A stretch of 6,361 bases of DNA from Candidatus Magasanikbacteria bacterium GW2011_GWC2_45_8 (GCA_001001925.1 LCLH01000045.1:1-6361); one strand, 5' to 3'. Counted from the stretch's first letter, positions 1 through 5,956 are shown. A program made the numbers and translations. The notes: generated from the letters alone by a model not told the origin.

Positions 1-2
1 CG

Positions 3-377
3 CGACTCTCTTCGCTCTGGGCATATCACATGGGCATCTACGCTCGCGTTACCGGCGACTATTTTCTCGCAATGCAAAACCACACTCATTCGGCATATCT
101 TGCTAGAGAAGCTGGGGACGCGCAAGGCGAGGCAATCTCCGGTTTCTGTGCGACCATGGAGCGTGTGAATTACGGACTGGTAACCATTCCGGAAAGTGTT
201 CGTTCCATGCTCATTGAACTGCGAGAAGCAGGCAAACGGCTCTACGAGGCACTGGAAGGCAAGACAGACGACGCCGATGCCATTCGTTGGGCATACCTCA
301 ATGCGCCCGTTCATCTGCTCACCGCTCACTTCTGGGCAGGTGAAAAGTACGACAGCGCGGAGGATCGTCGCGCATGA
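3..377 (+). CDS. C-terminal part of a TPR-like protein of unknown function (5' end outside window)
   Basis: The frame is open from the first complete codon at position 3 through the Met codon at 30 to a TGA at 375-377, so the true start lies upstream and about 124 C-terminal residues are visible. The first half has the spacing of a TPR-like helical pair: aromatic and small residues around LWAYHMGIYARVTGDY, then AYLAREAGD. A second helix-rich stretch contains WAYLNAPVHLLTAHFWAG. There is no catalytic motif, signal peptide or membrane segment. The protein is probably a helical-repeat scaffold or a regulator's C-terminal domain, but I do not recognise the family. Base composition is clearly more GC-rich than in the downstream genes. 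The gene is separated from gpmI by a possible terminator and a promoter, so it probably belongs to a different transcription unit. Confidence 0.6.
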   Translation, partial: RLSSLWAYHMGIYARVTGDYFLAMQNHTHSAYLAREAGDAQGEAISGFCATMERVNYGLVTIPESVRSMLIELREAGKRLYEALEGKTDDADAIRWAYLNAPVHLLTAHFWAGEKYDSAEDRRA

Positions 378-430
378 GCTTTCCGAATTGCCTGCTCGCC
401 CCTAACAACAGACAGTAAAAAGACACAACT

Positions 431-459
431 ACCCTAGGCTAACCTCTGGGTTTTTATTT
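431..459 (+). terminator. possible weak intrinsic terminator after the TPR-like gene
   Basis: CCC (432-434) pairs with GGG (448-450), and AGG (436-438) with CCT (443-445). The loop is CTAA, with a small internal loop between the two stems. A run TTTTTATTT follows at 451-459. The stem is short and interrupted, so the hairpin is weak, but its place between the upstream stop codon and the gpmI promoter fits a terminator. The T-tract overlaps the proposed -35 box. Confidence 0.4.
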
Positions 460-485
460 ACAATCAAGCTGATTTTTGATATACT
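457..485 (+). promoter_or_regulatory. sigma70-type promoter of gpmI, predicting a leaderless or near-leaderless mRNA
   Basis: A TTTACA (457-462) is followed after exactly 17 bases by TATACT (480-485), each matching the sigma70 consensus at 5 of 6 positions. Transcription should begin about 6-9 bases past the -10 box, near 491-494, while the ATG is at 495. The frame has a stop at 477-479 and no other start codon before the conserved DGWG motif, so the start codon cannot be moved. There is no Shine-Dalgarno sequence in the short space available. Confidence 0.65.
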
Positions 486-494
486 GCTCCCACT

Positions 495-1670
495 ATGCCA
501 ACAGATACAAATCAGCCAAATCAAGCGCAAATTCAGCCTGTTGTCCTCATCATTTGCGACGGCTGGGGTGTTGCGCCGCCCTCGGACGGCAACGCCATAA
601 CACAGGCAAAATTGCCGGTGTTTAATCGCCTGCTCAAAACTTACCCTGCCATGACTATCATTGCTTCCGGTAATGAGGTGGGGTTGGAGTGGGGGCAAAT
701 GGGCAATTCCGAGGTAGGGCATTTGAACATCGGCGCCGGGCGCGTATATTATCAAACATTGTTGCGCATCAATCAATCTATTTCCAGCGGCGCGTTTTTT
801 AAAGACGAAACGCTTCTCAAGGCCACTGCGCATGTTAAAAAAAATAAATCACGATTGCATTTGATGGGCATGGTGAGCAACGGCAATGTGCACTCGGCAG
901 AGGAGCATTTGTATGCGCTTTTAAAATTTGCCGCGGAACAAAAAATTAAAGAAGTGTACATTCACATGTTTTTGGACGGCCGCGACGCATTGTTTAACGG
1001 GGGAGGTGCGTCTTTGGAACGTCTGCAGGCAAAAATCAAAGAATACGGAGTTGGCCGCGTTGCCAGTTTGGCCGGGCGTTTTTATGCTTTGGATAGGGAC
1101 AATCGTTGGGACAGAATAGAAAAAACATATCGCGCGATAGCAGAAGGCACGGGCGAGCAATCGTCAGACCCTGCGGAGGCTATCAAAGCATCCTACGCCA
1201 AAGAAGTATATGACGAGCAATTTGTTCCTGTAACCATCACAGACGGCGGCAAGCCGGTGGCAACGGTGGAAGATAATGACGCAGTGATATTTTTTAATTT
1301 TCGTCCGGACCGCGCGCGTGAATTGACCAAAGCGTTCGCGCTTCCCGGGTTTGATAAGTTCACGGCGCGCGCATACAAGAATTTATTGTTTGTTACCATG
1401 GCGGAGTTTGAAAAAAGTTTACCTGTTGAGGTGGTGTTTCCGCCGGATGTGATCAAAAATTGTTTGGCGGAAGTGGTTTCAAACGCGGGATTAAAACAAT
1501 TTCATGTGGCGGAAACGGAAAAATACGCGCACATTACATTTTTTTTGAATGGCACCGTGGAAGAACCGTTCCCCGGAGAGGAGCGAGTGATTATTCCTTC
1601 GCCGCATGTGTCCGGTTACGATCAAAAGCCGGAAATGTCCGCTCCCCAAAGAAGTTCTGAAAGCGATTGA
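495..1670 (+). CDS. gpmI: 2,3-bisphosphoglycerate-independent phosphoglycerate mutase, N-terminal part (gene frameshifted)
   Basis: GpmI interconverts 3-phosphoglycerate and 2-phosphoglycerate in the cytosol, using two metal ions and a phosphoserine intermediate. Seen here: DGWG (metal ligand D22), GNSEVGH with nucleophile S72, H133 in NVHS, R163-D164 in LDGRD, R195 and R201 in the GRFYALDRDNRWDR motif, R270 and R273 in FRPDR, and K343 in ETEKYAH. These match known GpmI active-site positions with an offset of about 7-10. The frame leaves the family after KPEMSAP at residue 384, runs seven unrelated residues and stops at TGA 1668-1670. The rest of the protein continues in the next frame from 1648. 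Read alone, this product has the whole transferase domain but only part of the phosphatase domain, and it lacks five metal ligands, so it should be inactive. ATG 495 is the only possible start; the roughly 15 residues before the conserved core are a Gln/Asn/Pro-rich tail. Confidence 0.93.
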   Translation: MPTDTNQPNQAQIQPVVLIICDGWGVAPPSDGNAITQAKLPVFNRLLKTYPAMTIIASGNEVGLEWGQMGNSEVGHLNIGAGRVYYQTLLRINQSISSGAFFKDETLLKATAHVKKNKSRLHLMGMVSNGNVHSAEEHLYALLKFAAEQKIKEVYIHMFLDGRDALFNGGGASLERLQAKIKEYGVGRVASLAGRFYALDRDNRWDRIEKTYRAIAEGTGEQSSDPAEAIKASYAKEVYDEQFVPVTITDGGKPVATVEDNDAVIFFNFRPDRARELTKAFALPGFDKFTARAYKNLLFVTMAEFEKSLPVEVVFPPDVIKNCLAEVVSNAGLKQFHVAETEKYAHITFFLNGTVEEPFPGEERVIIPSPHVSGYDQKPEMSAPQRSSESD

Positions 1671-2088
1671 AAAAGGTGTGTATGGGCTTGTTGCGATTAA
1701 TTTTGCCAACGCGGATATGGTGGGGCACACAGGGAATCTGCCGGCCGCGGTGAAAGGTCTGGAGGTAATAGACAAAGCGCTTGGACAAATTACGGATTTG
1801 GCGCTTGCCAAAGGATATGTGGCCGTGTTTACCGCGGATCATGGCAATGTGGAAGAAATGATCAATTTGAAAACAGGGGGGATTGATAAAGAGCACAGTA
1901 CGTATCCGGTGCCGCTTATTATTATAGGCAAACAATGGGAGGGGCAGACCGGCCCCGGGGGTGATGCCATGGGAGGGGATTTGAGTTTGTCCGCGCCGGT
2001 GGGAATGCTTGCGGATGTTGCGCCGACCATTTTAAAAATTATGGGGCTTGAACAGCCGCCGGAAATGACCGGTCAGTCACTTATTTAA
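1606..2088 (+). CDS. gpmI: 2,3-bisphosphoglycerate-independent phosphoglycerate mutase, C-terminal part (displaced frame)
   Basis: This is the second half of the phosphatase domain of the gene that starts at 495. Homologous sequence begins at about 1648 (KEVLKAIEKGVYGL). The ATG at 1606 and the first 14 residues are probably just out-of-frame overlap, not a genuine start. Numbered on the rejoined 530-residue protein, it supplies metal ligands D407 and H411 (NADMVGHTG), D448-H449 (TADHGNVEEM) and H467 (KEHSTYPVP). It ends in the normal family tail MLADVAPTILKIMGL...MTGQSLI. The rejoined length is close to the usual 510-515 residues plus the N-terminal tail. No residue is lost, and there are no other frameshifts or stops, so either the break is very recent, it is a base-call error, or the ribosome shifts frame here. 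The next gene starts 18 bases after the TAA. Confidence 0.9.
   Translation: MCPVTIKSRKCPLPKEVLKAIEKGVYGLVAINFANADMVGHTGNLPAAVKGLEVIDKALGQITDLALAKGYVAVFTADHGNVEEMINLKTGGIDKEHSTYPVPLIIIGKQWEGQTGPGGDAMGGDLSLSAPVGMLADVAPTILKIMGLEQPPEMTGQSLI
1644..1647 (+). other. +1 frameshift site in gpmI (CCCC run)
   Basis: In the first frame the codons read GCT CCC CAA AGA. The family sequence is restored if one C is skipped, giving GCT CCC AAA GAA GTT. The surplus base lies in a four-C run, so one inserted C explains the whole defect. CCC-C is also a sequence on which tRNA-Pro is known to slip into the +1 frame, so some full-length enzyme could be made even if the base is real. No stimulatory Shine-Dalgarno-like element or stop codon sits directly at the slip site; the first-frame stop is 21 bases downstream. 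Confidence 0.85.
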
Positions 2089-2106
2089 TTTTTTTGGTAA
2101 TTTTGT

Positions 2107-2646
2107 ATGATGGAATTTCTGCGCGGATGGGATCACCAATTAACGATTGGTTTTAATCATTTTTTTGCTTCGCATGCGTGGAGCGTTGCGCTTGCGGTAG
2201 TTGCGGCCGATTATTTGATTTTTGTTTTGGCGTTGGCGGCGCTATGCGTTATTATGTATCGCGCGGGTTCAAAAATGGCGCGCATTGAAGCGCTCCGTAA
2301 CCTTGTCACAAGCGTGATAGCGGTGTACTCGGTACAGTGGGTGATTGGATCGTTGTGGTTTCGTTTTCGTCCGTTCGTGGTGTTTCATGCGATCAAAAAA
2401 TTAATCGCCACTCCTGTTACATTGCATTCATTTCCTTCAGGTCATGCCACGGTGGCGGCGGCGCTTGCGACCGTCGTATATATGTATGACAAAAAATGGG
2501 GGAAAATCGCGTGGTTTTTAGCTTTTGTGATTGCCATGGGACGTGTGGCGGCAGGTGTGCATTATTTCTCCGATGTCGCGGTGGGGTTAGCGCTTGGCTG
2601 GATTGGCACATGGATTATTGTTAGATTTTTTAAATCTATTTTTTAA
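2107..2646 (+). CDS. PAP2-family membrane phosphatase, possible undecaprenyl-diphosphatase
   Basis: The 179-residue protein belongs to the type 2 phosphatidic acid phosphatase (PAP2) superfamily. These membrane enzymes remove phosphate from lipid phosphates such as undecaprenyl pyrophosphate, the carrier for peptidoglycan and surface glycans. Three motifs are visible: C1 as FRFRP (R88-P89), C2 as FPSGHAT (S111, G112, H113), and C3 as GRVAAGVHYFSD (R146, nucleophile H152, D156). Hydrophobic segments fall at roughly 24-50, 66-86, 114-127, 134-150 and 157-175. The usual C1 lysine seven residues before R88 is a glycine (G81), and the C3 serine is G145; both vary in this superfamily. The start is ATG 2107, with ATG 2110 equally possible. 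A GGTAA at 2096-2100 is at best a weak ribosome-binding site. The gene lies 18 bases after gpmI and 13 before the next gene, so co-transcription is likely. Substrate assignment to UppP/BcrC-type activity is inference. Confidence 0.85.
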   Translation: MMEFLRGWDHQLTIGFNHFFASHAWSVALAVVAADYLIFVLALAALCVIMYRAGSKMARIEALRNLVTSVIAVYSVQWVIGSLWFRFRPFVVFHAIKKLIATPVTLHSFPSGHATVAAALATVVYMYDKKWGKIAWFLAFVIAMGRVAAGVHYFSDVAVGLALGWIGTWIIVRFFKSIF

Positions 2647-2659
2647 ACTTTTTTGGAAT

Positions 2660-3286
2660 ATGGCCTATACCTATAATCCAATTTATCATCATCTTAAAGG
2701 GAAAAATGTAACTCGTTCGGAGCTCGTTGAGCGTGGCATGATTGATATTATTTTAAAAAGCAAAATGCCCGACGCGGAACGTTCGTGGAGCAAGGTATTT
2801 GAACTAAAACACACCGCCTCAGTGACACAGATCGGCCGAATGCTCGCGCAAAAACGCGGGTTGGACACAGAGCTCGGCACAATCATCTGTGCGATGCATG
2901 ATATATATGTATTTATGACCGGTCGCGCAACTAATCACGCGCACCTTGGAGCGCAAATGGCGGAACGTTTTTTGAAGAAGACTAAAAAATTTACCCCAAA
3001 AGAGATTAAAATTATCACGTCGGCAATTTTTAATCATAGCGATAAAAATATCATTTCAAAAGATCCTTATGTTGAGTTGGTTAAAGATGCTGACGTGTTA
3101 GATTGTGGCTTATGTGATGGTGTTCATGACGCGTATGTGTATGAGAAATCGCCGGCTAATTGTCGCGTGTATTTTGATCGCATTAAGAAAGTACGGAAAG
3201 AATTTGGACTTCCTAAAGATCCAAAATGGGATAGTATTGAATATGTAGAGCAAGCCAAAGGCTATGGTAAAAAACTCCATTATTAA
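2660..3286 (+). CDS. HD-domain protein (predicted metal-dependent phosphohydrolase)
   Basis: The 208-residue product carries the HD-superfamily pattern: H51 (LKHTASV), H80-D81 (AMHDIY), H93/H95 (NHAHLG), H126 (FNHSD) and D145 (KDADVLD). These are the expected divalent-metal ligands of enzymes that hydrolyse phosphate esters or nucleotides. It has no synthetase, GAF or other partner domain, and its specificity cannot be told from sequence. An upstream in-frame ATG at 2594 would add 22 residues lying wholly over the PAP2 coding end, so ATG 2660 (MAYTYNPIYHH), 13 bases after the PAP2 stop, is preferred. Only a GGA at 2655-2657 precedes it. The final 23 bases overlap the next gene, which suggests translational coupling and a shared job. 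The gene is AT-richer than gpmI and manC. Confidence 0.82.
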   Translation: MAYTYNPIYHHLKGKNVTRSELVERGMIDIILKSKMPDAERSWSKVFELKHTASVTQIGRMLAQKRGLDTELGTIICAMHDIYVFMTGRATNHAHLGAQMAERFLKKTKKFTPKEIKIITSAIFNHSDKNIISKDPYVELVKDADVLDCGLCDGVHDAYVYEKSPANCRVYFDRIKKVRKEFGLPKDPKWDSIEYVEQAKGYGKKLHY

Positions 3287-4694
3287 ATTACCATTTGATT
3301 CGCGAGGTAATATATTTCGCTGGGGTCCCGTGCCCGGGAAATTTTTATATACATCTGCTTTTGCAGAGGTGCATTATAAACACTTTCGTGAAAGGTATGG
3401 TGAAAATTGGCCGGAAACAGTATGGTTGTTTAAAGATGTTCGCAGTTTTTGGATTAATAATGCCCCGGATGTCAACGCGACCGGTGAAAGAATATTTGTG
3501 AAATACCTGTTGCCGAGAGTATCGCGGGAAAAAATATATAGGGAATGGCTTGACGATGTTAAAAGAATTCAGGATATTGAAAAAAAAATCAGCAAGATTA
3601 AACTTGCGGAAATAACAGATGCGGAACTGTTGATTTTGTGGACAGATTTATTAAAGTATTATATCAAATTTTGGATTACCGGTTCTATTCCCGAACTTGC
3701 CAATTATGGTTCAATTCATTATCTCACGGAACGGATAAAAAAATATATTACGGATGAGCGGAACATTACCGAAGTTCTTGAAATTTTGACTGCCCCAACT
3801 CGTTTGTCGTTTTATCAGGAAGAAGAAATCGCTTTGAGCCAAACAACAGATTTGGCAAACCATCAGCAACAGTTTTTTTGGCTTAAAAATAGTTACGCCG
3901 GTACGCAAGTCTTACCGGTTGAATTTTTTGTGGAGCGAAAAAAAGAATTGAAGCCGGAGATGGTGATTGAGATTAAGAAAAAAATGGCAGAAACAAAAAT
4001 GCGCAAATTAGCAATCCGGAAACAGTTTTATATATCGGTTGAAGTGATGGATATTGCAGAAGCTATTAGCGAGGGTATTGGTTGGCAAGATGAGCGCAAG
4101 AAATATATTTTTATTATTCTGCATTATTTTGACGCATTAGTTCAAGAGGTTGGGCGACGATACGAGTATGCATTTGATGAGCTTCATAATTTAGGGCACC
4201 AAGAAATAACGGAGATTATCAAGGGCAAAGATTTACATGCAAAATTAATGGAGCGAGCCAAGGGGTTCGGGATACAATTTTTTCATGAGTGTAAAGAACT
4301 CAACGCTGAAGAAACTGAATATGTCTGGAATACTTATAGTAGTACGGAAGAAGCGGCAAGCGGTGCGAAAGAAGTGAAAGGAATTGTTGCGAGCAAGGGT
4401 ATACATGGCACCGTGCGCGGGGAAATCCGTATTCTTTTGGATCCCTTGAAGGTAGAAATGTTCCGGGATGGAGAAATTTTAGTCGCGCCGATGACGAGTC
4501 CGGAATATATTTTTGCCATGAAAAAAGCTTGTGCTGTCATTACTGATACGGGTGGTTTAACATCCCATGCGGCTATAGTGAGTCGTGAGCTCGGTATTCC
4601 GTGCCTTGTAGGGACCAAAATTGCTACTACATTATTTAAAGATGGTGATTTGGTAGAAGTGAACCCCGCACAGGGGATTGCTCGGAAAGTTTAG
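3264..4694 (+). CDS. PEP-utilizing enzyme mobile (phosphohistidine) domain protein lacking ATP-grasp and PEP-binding domains
   Basis: The last ~105 of 476 residues (about 372-474) are the swivelling phosphohistidine domain found in PEP synthase, pyruvate phosphate dikinase and rifampin phosphotransferase. The signature is TGGLTSHAAIVSRELGIPC, with H435 the residue expected to carry phosphate. The domain opens with GIVASKGIHGTVRG and ends with DGDLVEVNPAQGIARKV. The first ~370 residues are mostly helical, rich in Lys, Glu and aromatic residues, and match no family I can name. There is no N-terminal ATP-grasp domain and no C-terminal PEP/pyruvate barrel. By position, the N-terminal part could be a substrate-binding domain, as in rifampin phosphotransferase, or the protein could be one subunit of a split enzyme, as in phenylphosphate synthase; both are inference. 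ATG 3264 lies inside the HD gene, behind AAAGG at 3257-3261, and fits coupled translation. The gene ends with TAG. Confidence 0.85.
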   Translation: MVKNSIIKLPFDSRGNIFRWGPVPGKFLYTSAFAEVHYKHFRERYGENWPETVWLFKDVRSFWINNAPDVNATGERIFVKYLLPRVSREKIYREWLDDVKRIQDIEKKISKIKLAEITDAELLILWTDLLKYYIKFWITGSIPELANYGSIHYLTERIKKYITDERNITEVLEILTAPTRLSFYQEEEIALSQTTDLANHQQQFFWLKNSYAGTQVLPVEFFVERKKELKPEMVIEIKKKMAETKMRKLAIRKQFYISVEVMDIAEAISEGIGWQDERKKYIFIILHYFDALVQEVGRRYEYAFDELHNLGHQEITEIIKGKDLHAKLMERAKGFGIQFFHECKELNAEETEYVWNTYSSTEEAASGAKEVKGIVASKGIHGTVRGEIRILLDPLKVEMFRDGEILVAPMTSPEYIFAMKKACAVITDTGGLTSHAAIVSRELGIPCLVGTKIATTLFKDGDLVEVNPAQGIARKV

Positions 4695-4707
4695 GAGCAT
4701 GCCTATT

Positions 4708-4721
4708 TATAATTTTATACT
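4708..4721 (+). promoter_or_regulatory. -10-like hexamers just upstream of manC
   Basis: A perfect TATAAT (4708-4713) and a TATACT (4716-4721) lie 14 and 6 bases before the manC ATG at 4728. Use of either would give a leader of roughly 0-9 bases. No convincing -35 box is found 16-18 bases upstream of either, and the region is AT-rich, so chance matches are possible. The only Shine-Dalgarno-like string, GGAG at 4694-4697, is 30 bases from the ATG and too far to act. The arrangement resembles the gpmI promoter. Confidence 0.4.
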
Positions 4722-4727
4722 TACTTT

Positions 4728-5810
4728 ATGAACGCGATAATTTTGTCCGGCGGTGGGGGCACTCGGCTTTGGCCAATGGGGCGGCATAAAAAACCCAAGC
4801 AATATTTCCCTATTGTGTCCACCAAGCCCATGATTGTGGAAACATACGAGCGGTTGCTTGCGGGATTCAAACCGGAACATATATTTTTTTCCACCAATAA
4901 TTTGCAAGCAAAGGTTTTGAGAGGGCTTGTACCCACGTTGCAAGCCAGCCATGTTATTGTTGAACCGGAAAAACGCGACACGGCGCCGGCAATGATTTTT
5001 TCCGCATTGCATTTGCTTGAACGCGCGCCCAATGAGCCGTTTGTTTTTATCCCTTCAGACCACAGCATTGATTCCGTAAAACGTTTTATCGCCACGCTTT
5101 CAGCGGGCGGCGACTTGGTGCGGGAAACAGGCAAGCTTGTTGATATTGGAGTGCAGGCGTCATTTCCCAGTACCGCGCTTGGCTACACGCACATTGGTAA
5201 GCGCTGGAAAAGCGTGAACGGCATAGAAGTATATAAATTTTTGGGACACACGGAAAAACCCGACGCGGAAACGGCAACGCGATACATTAAGAGCGGGGAG
5301 TATCTGTGGCATGCGAATTATTATATGTGGACGCCGCGCAAATTTGTTGATGCGGTGGTGCGATGCGCACCGGAGCTTAAACCGGTAATTGAAGCGCTCC
5401 GCAGAGCTATTAAGGAGGGTTCTGCTCGTTCAATTAAAAAACTTTTTGCACAGCTACCCAAGATTTCCATTGACTATTTGTTGGCGGAAAAATTGGATCC
5501 GTCTGATGTTCTGGTGATTAAGGGGGATTTTGGGTGGAGCGACATTGGCGCGTGGGACGCGTTGTATGACCAGCTTCTAAACGCCATGACGCCGGACGGC
5601 AATATCGCGCGCGGGCAGGTTGAATTGCATGATACGCATAATTGTTTGGTATATGGCAGTGAGCGAAAAATTATCGCGACGATTGGGCTGGACAACATGA
5701 TTGTGGTGGACACCAAAGACGCGCTGTTGATTTGCCCCAAGGGTCGTGCGCAGGATGTGAAAAAGATTGTAGCGGGGTTGGAGCAAAAAGGAAAGAAGAA
5801 GTTTTTGTAA
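4728..5810 (+). CDS. manC: mannose-1-phosphate guanylyltransferase (GDP-mannose pyrophosphorylase)
   Basis: The 360-residue cytosolic enzyme joins GTP and mannose 1-phosphate into GDP-mannose, the mannosyl (and often fucosyl/rhamnosyl) donor for surface polysaccharides and glycoproteins. Motifs in order: nucleotide-binding loop SGGGGTRLWPMGR (residues 7-19) with K24 following, EPEKRDTAPA (79-88; the family usually has RNTAP, so D84 is a variation), FIPSDHSI (108-114), LGYTHIG (151-157), FLGHTEKPD (171-179), YLWHANYYMW (192-201), SIDYLLAEK (247-255) and GDFGWSDIGAWDAL (266-279). The C-terminal stretch NCLVYGSERKIIATIGLDNM leads into a left-handed beta-helix-like end. Length fits the single-domain form; the phosphomannose isomerase domain of bifunctional ManC/AlgA proteins is absent. 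A stop at 4710-4712 makes ATG 4728 the first possible start. The symbol rests on activity class, since a role in a particular polysaccharide cluster cannot be seen here. Confidence 0.92.
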   Translation: MNAIILSGGGGTRLWPMGRHKKPKQYFPIVSTKPMIVETYERLLAGFKPEHIFFSTNNLQAKVLRGLVPTLQASHVIVEPEKRDTAPAMIFSALHLLERAPNEPFVFIPSDHSIDSVKRFIATLSAGGDLVRETGKLVDIGVQASFPSTALGYTHIGKRWKSVNGIEVYKFLGHTEKPDAETATRYIKSGEYLWHANYYMWTPRKFVDAVVRCAPELKPVIEALRRAIKEGSARSIKKLFAQLPKISIDYLLAEKLDPSDVLVIKGDFGWSDIGAWDALYDQLLNAMTPDGNIARGQVELHDTHNCLVYGSERKIIATIGLDNMIVVDTKDALLICPKGRAQDVKKIVAGLEQKGKKKFL

Positions 5811-5823
5811 ATTACTTAGTATA

Positions 5824-5940
5824 AAATGCCATTGAGGCAATAACTTTTCGGGGCACACAAAAGTTCTGTTGAATTTTTGCTCAGACTCGCCGCCAGTCGC
5901 GGCTCGTAGTCCCCTCAAAGTCCTTACCTCAATGGCATTT
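5824..5940. repeat. 117-base imperfect inverted-repeat element (MITE/REP-like or structured RNA)
   Basis: The outer 14 bases, AAATGCCATTGAGG (5824-5837), are exactly inverted at 5927-5940. The complementarity then continues with symmetric mismatches: AA 5839-5840 with TT 5924-5925, ACTTT 5843-5847 with AAAGT 5917-5921, and GGGG 5850-5853 with CCCC 5911-5914. In total 25 of 30 arm positions pair. The 57-base interior holds a GC-rich hairpin, GCCGC 5889-5893 with GCGGC 5899-5903, flanked by GACT 5884-5887 and AGTC 5908-5911. A competing local hairpin pairs AACTTTT 5842-5848 with AAAAGTT 5859-5865. It fills most of the manC-mltG gap and carries no plausible protein. The GC-rich core stands out from its AT-rich flanks. 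It could be a non-autonomous mobile element, a dispersed palindromic repeat or a structured RNA; copy number would decide. Confidence 0.7.
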
Positions 5941-5956
5941 CTCATTATTAGAAATT

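Noticed and set aside
196..405. An overlapping + strand frame at the end of the first gene, possible frameshifted C-terminus
   Set aside because: Its residues look random (CSLNCEKQANGSTRHW), while the other frame keeps a helical TPR-like pattern up to its stop. No homology evidence supports a frame change.
429..833. A 134-codon open frame on the - strand opposite the start of gpmI
   Set aside because: It lies antisense to strongly conserved GpmI sequence and across its promoter. The predicted product has no recognisable motif and looks like a shadow frame.
1668..1670. In-frame TGA in gpmI as a recoded sense codon (Gly code of Gracilibacteria-like genomes)
   Set aside because: Reading through the TGA does not restore GpmI homology; only a change of frame at 1644-1647 does.
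1591..1935. Antisense open frames (1491-1811 and 1591-1935) over the gpmI frameshift
   Set aside because: They are antisense to conserved active-site motifs of GpmI and their Arg/His/Phe-rich products resemble no protein family.
2594..2659. Longer start for the HD-domain gene
   Set aside because: The 22 extra residues lie entirely over the PAP2 coding end, and the hydrophobic string they give is not expected for a soluble HD protein. ATG 2660 lies just after the PAP2 stop.
5824..5940. The inverted-repeat element as 5S rRNA, SRP RNA, tRNA or tmRNA
   Set aside because: Its ~117-base length and closing stem recall 5S rRNA, but neither strand has the conserved 5S CCGAAC loop, the SRP GGAAGG/AGCAGCC loop, a TTCAA T-loop or CCA end.
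5824..5940. The inverted-repeat element as a simple terminator of manC
   Set aside because: The loop is far too large and only ATTTCTCATT follows on the + strand. It may still influence transcription, but it is not a standard intrinsic terminator.
5577..5945. A 122-codon - strand frame covering the inverted repeat and the end of manC
   Set aside because: It is half antisense to conserved ManC sequence and half palindromic repeat, with no domain-like pattern.
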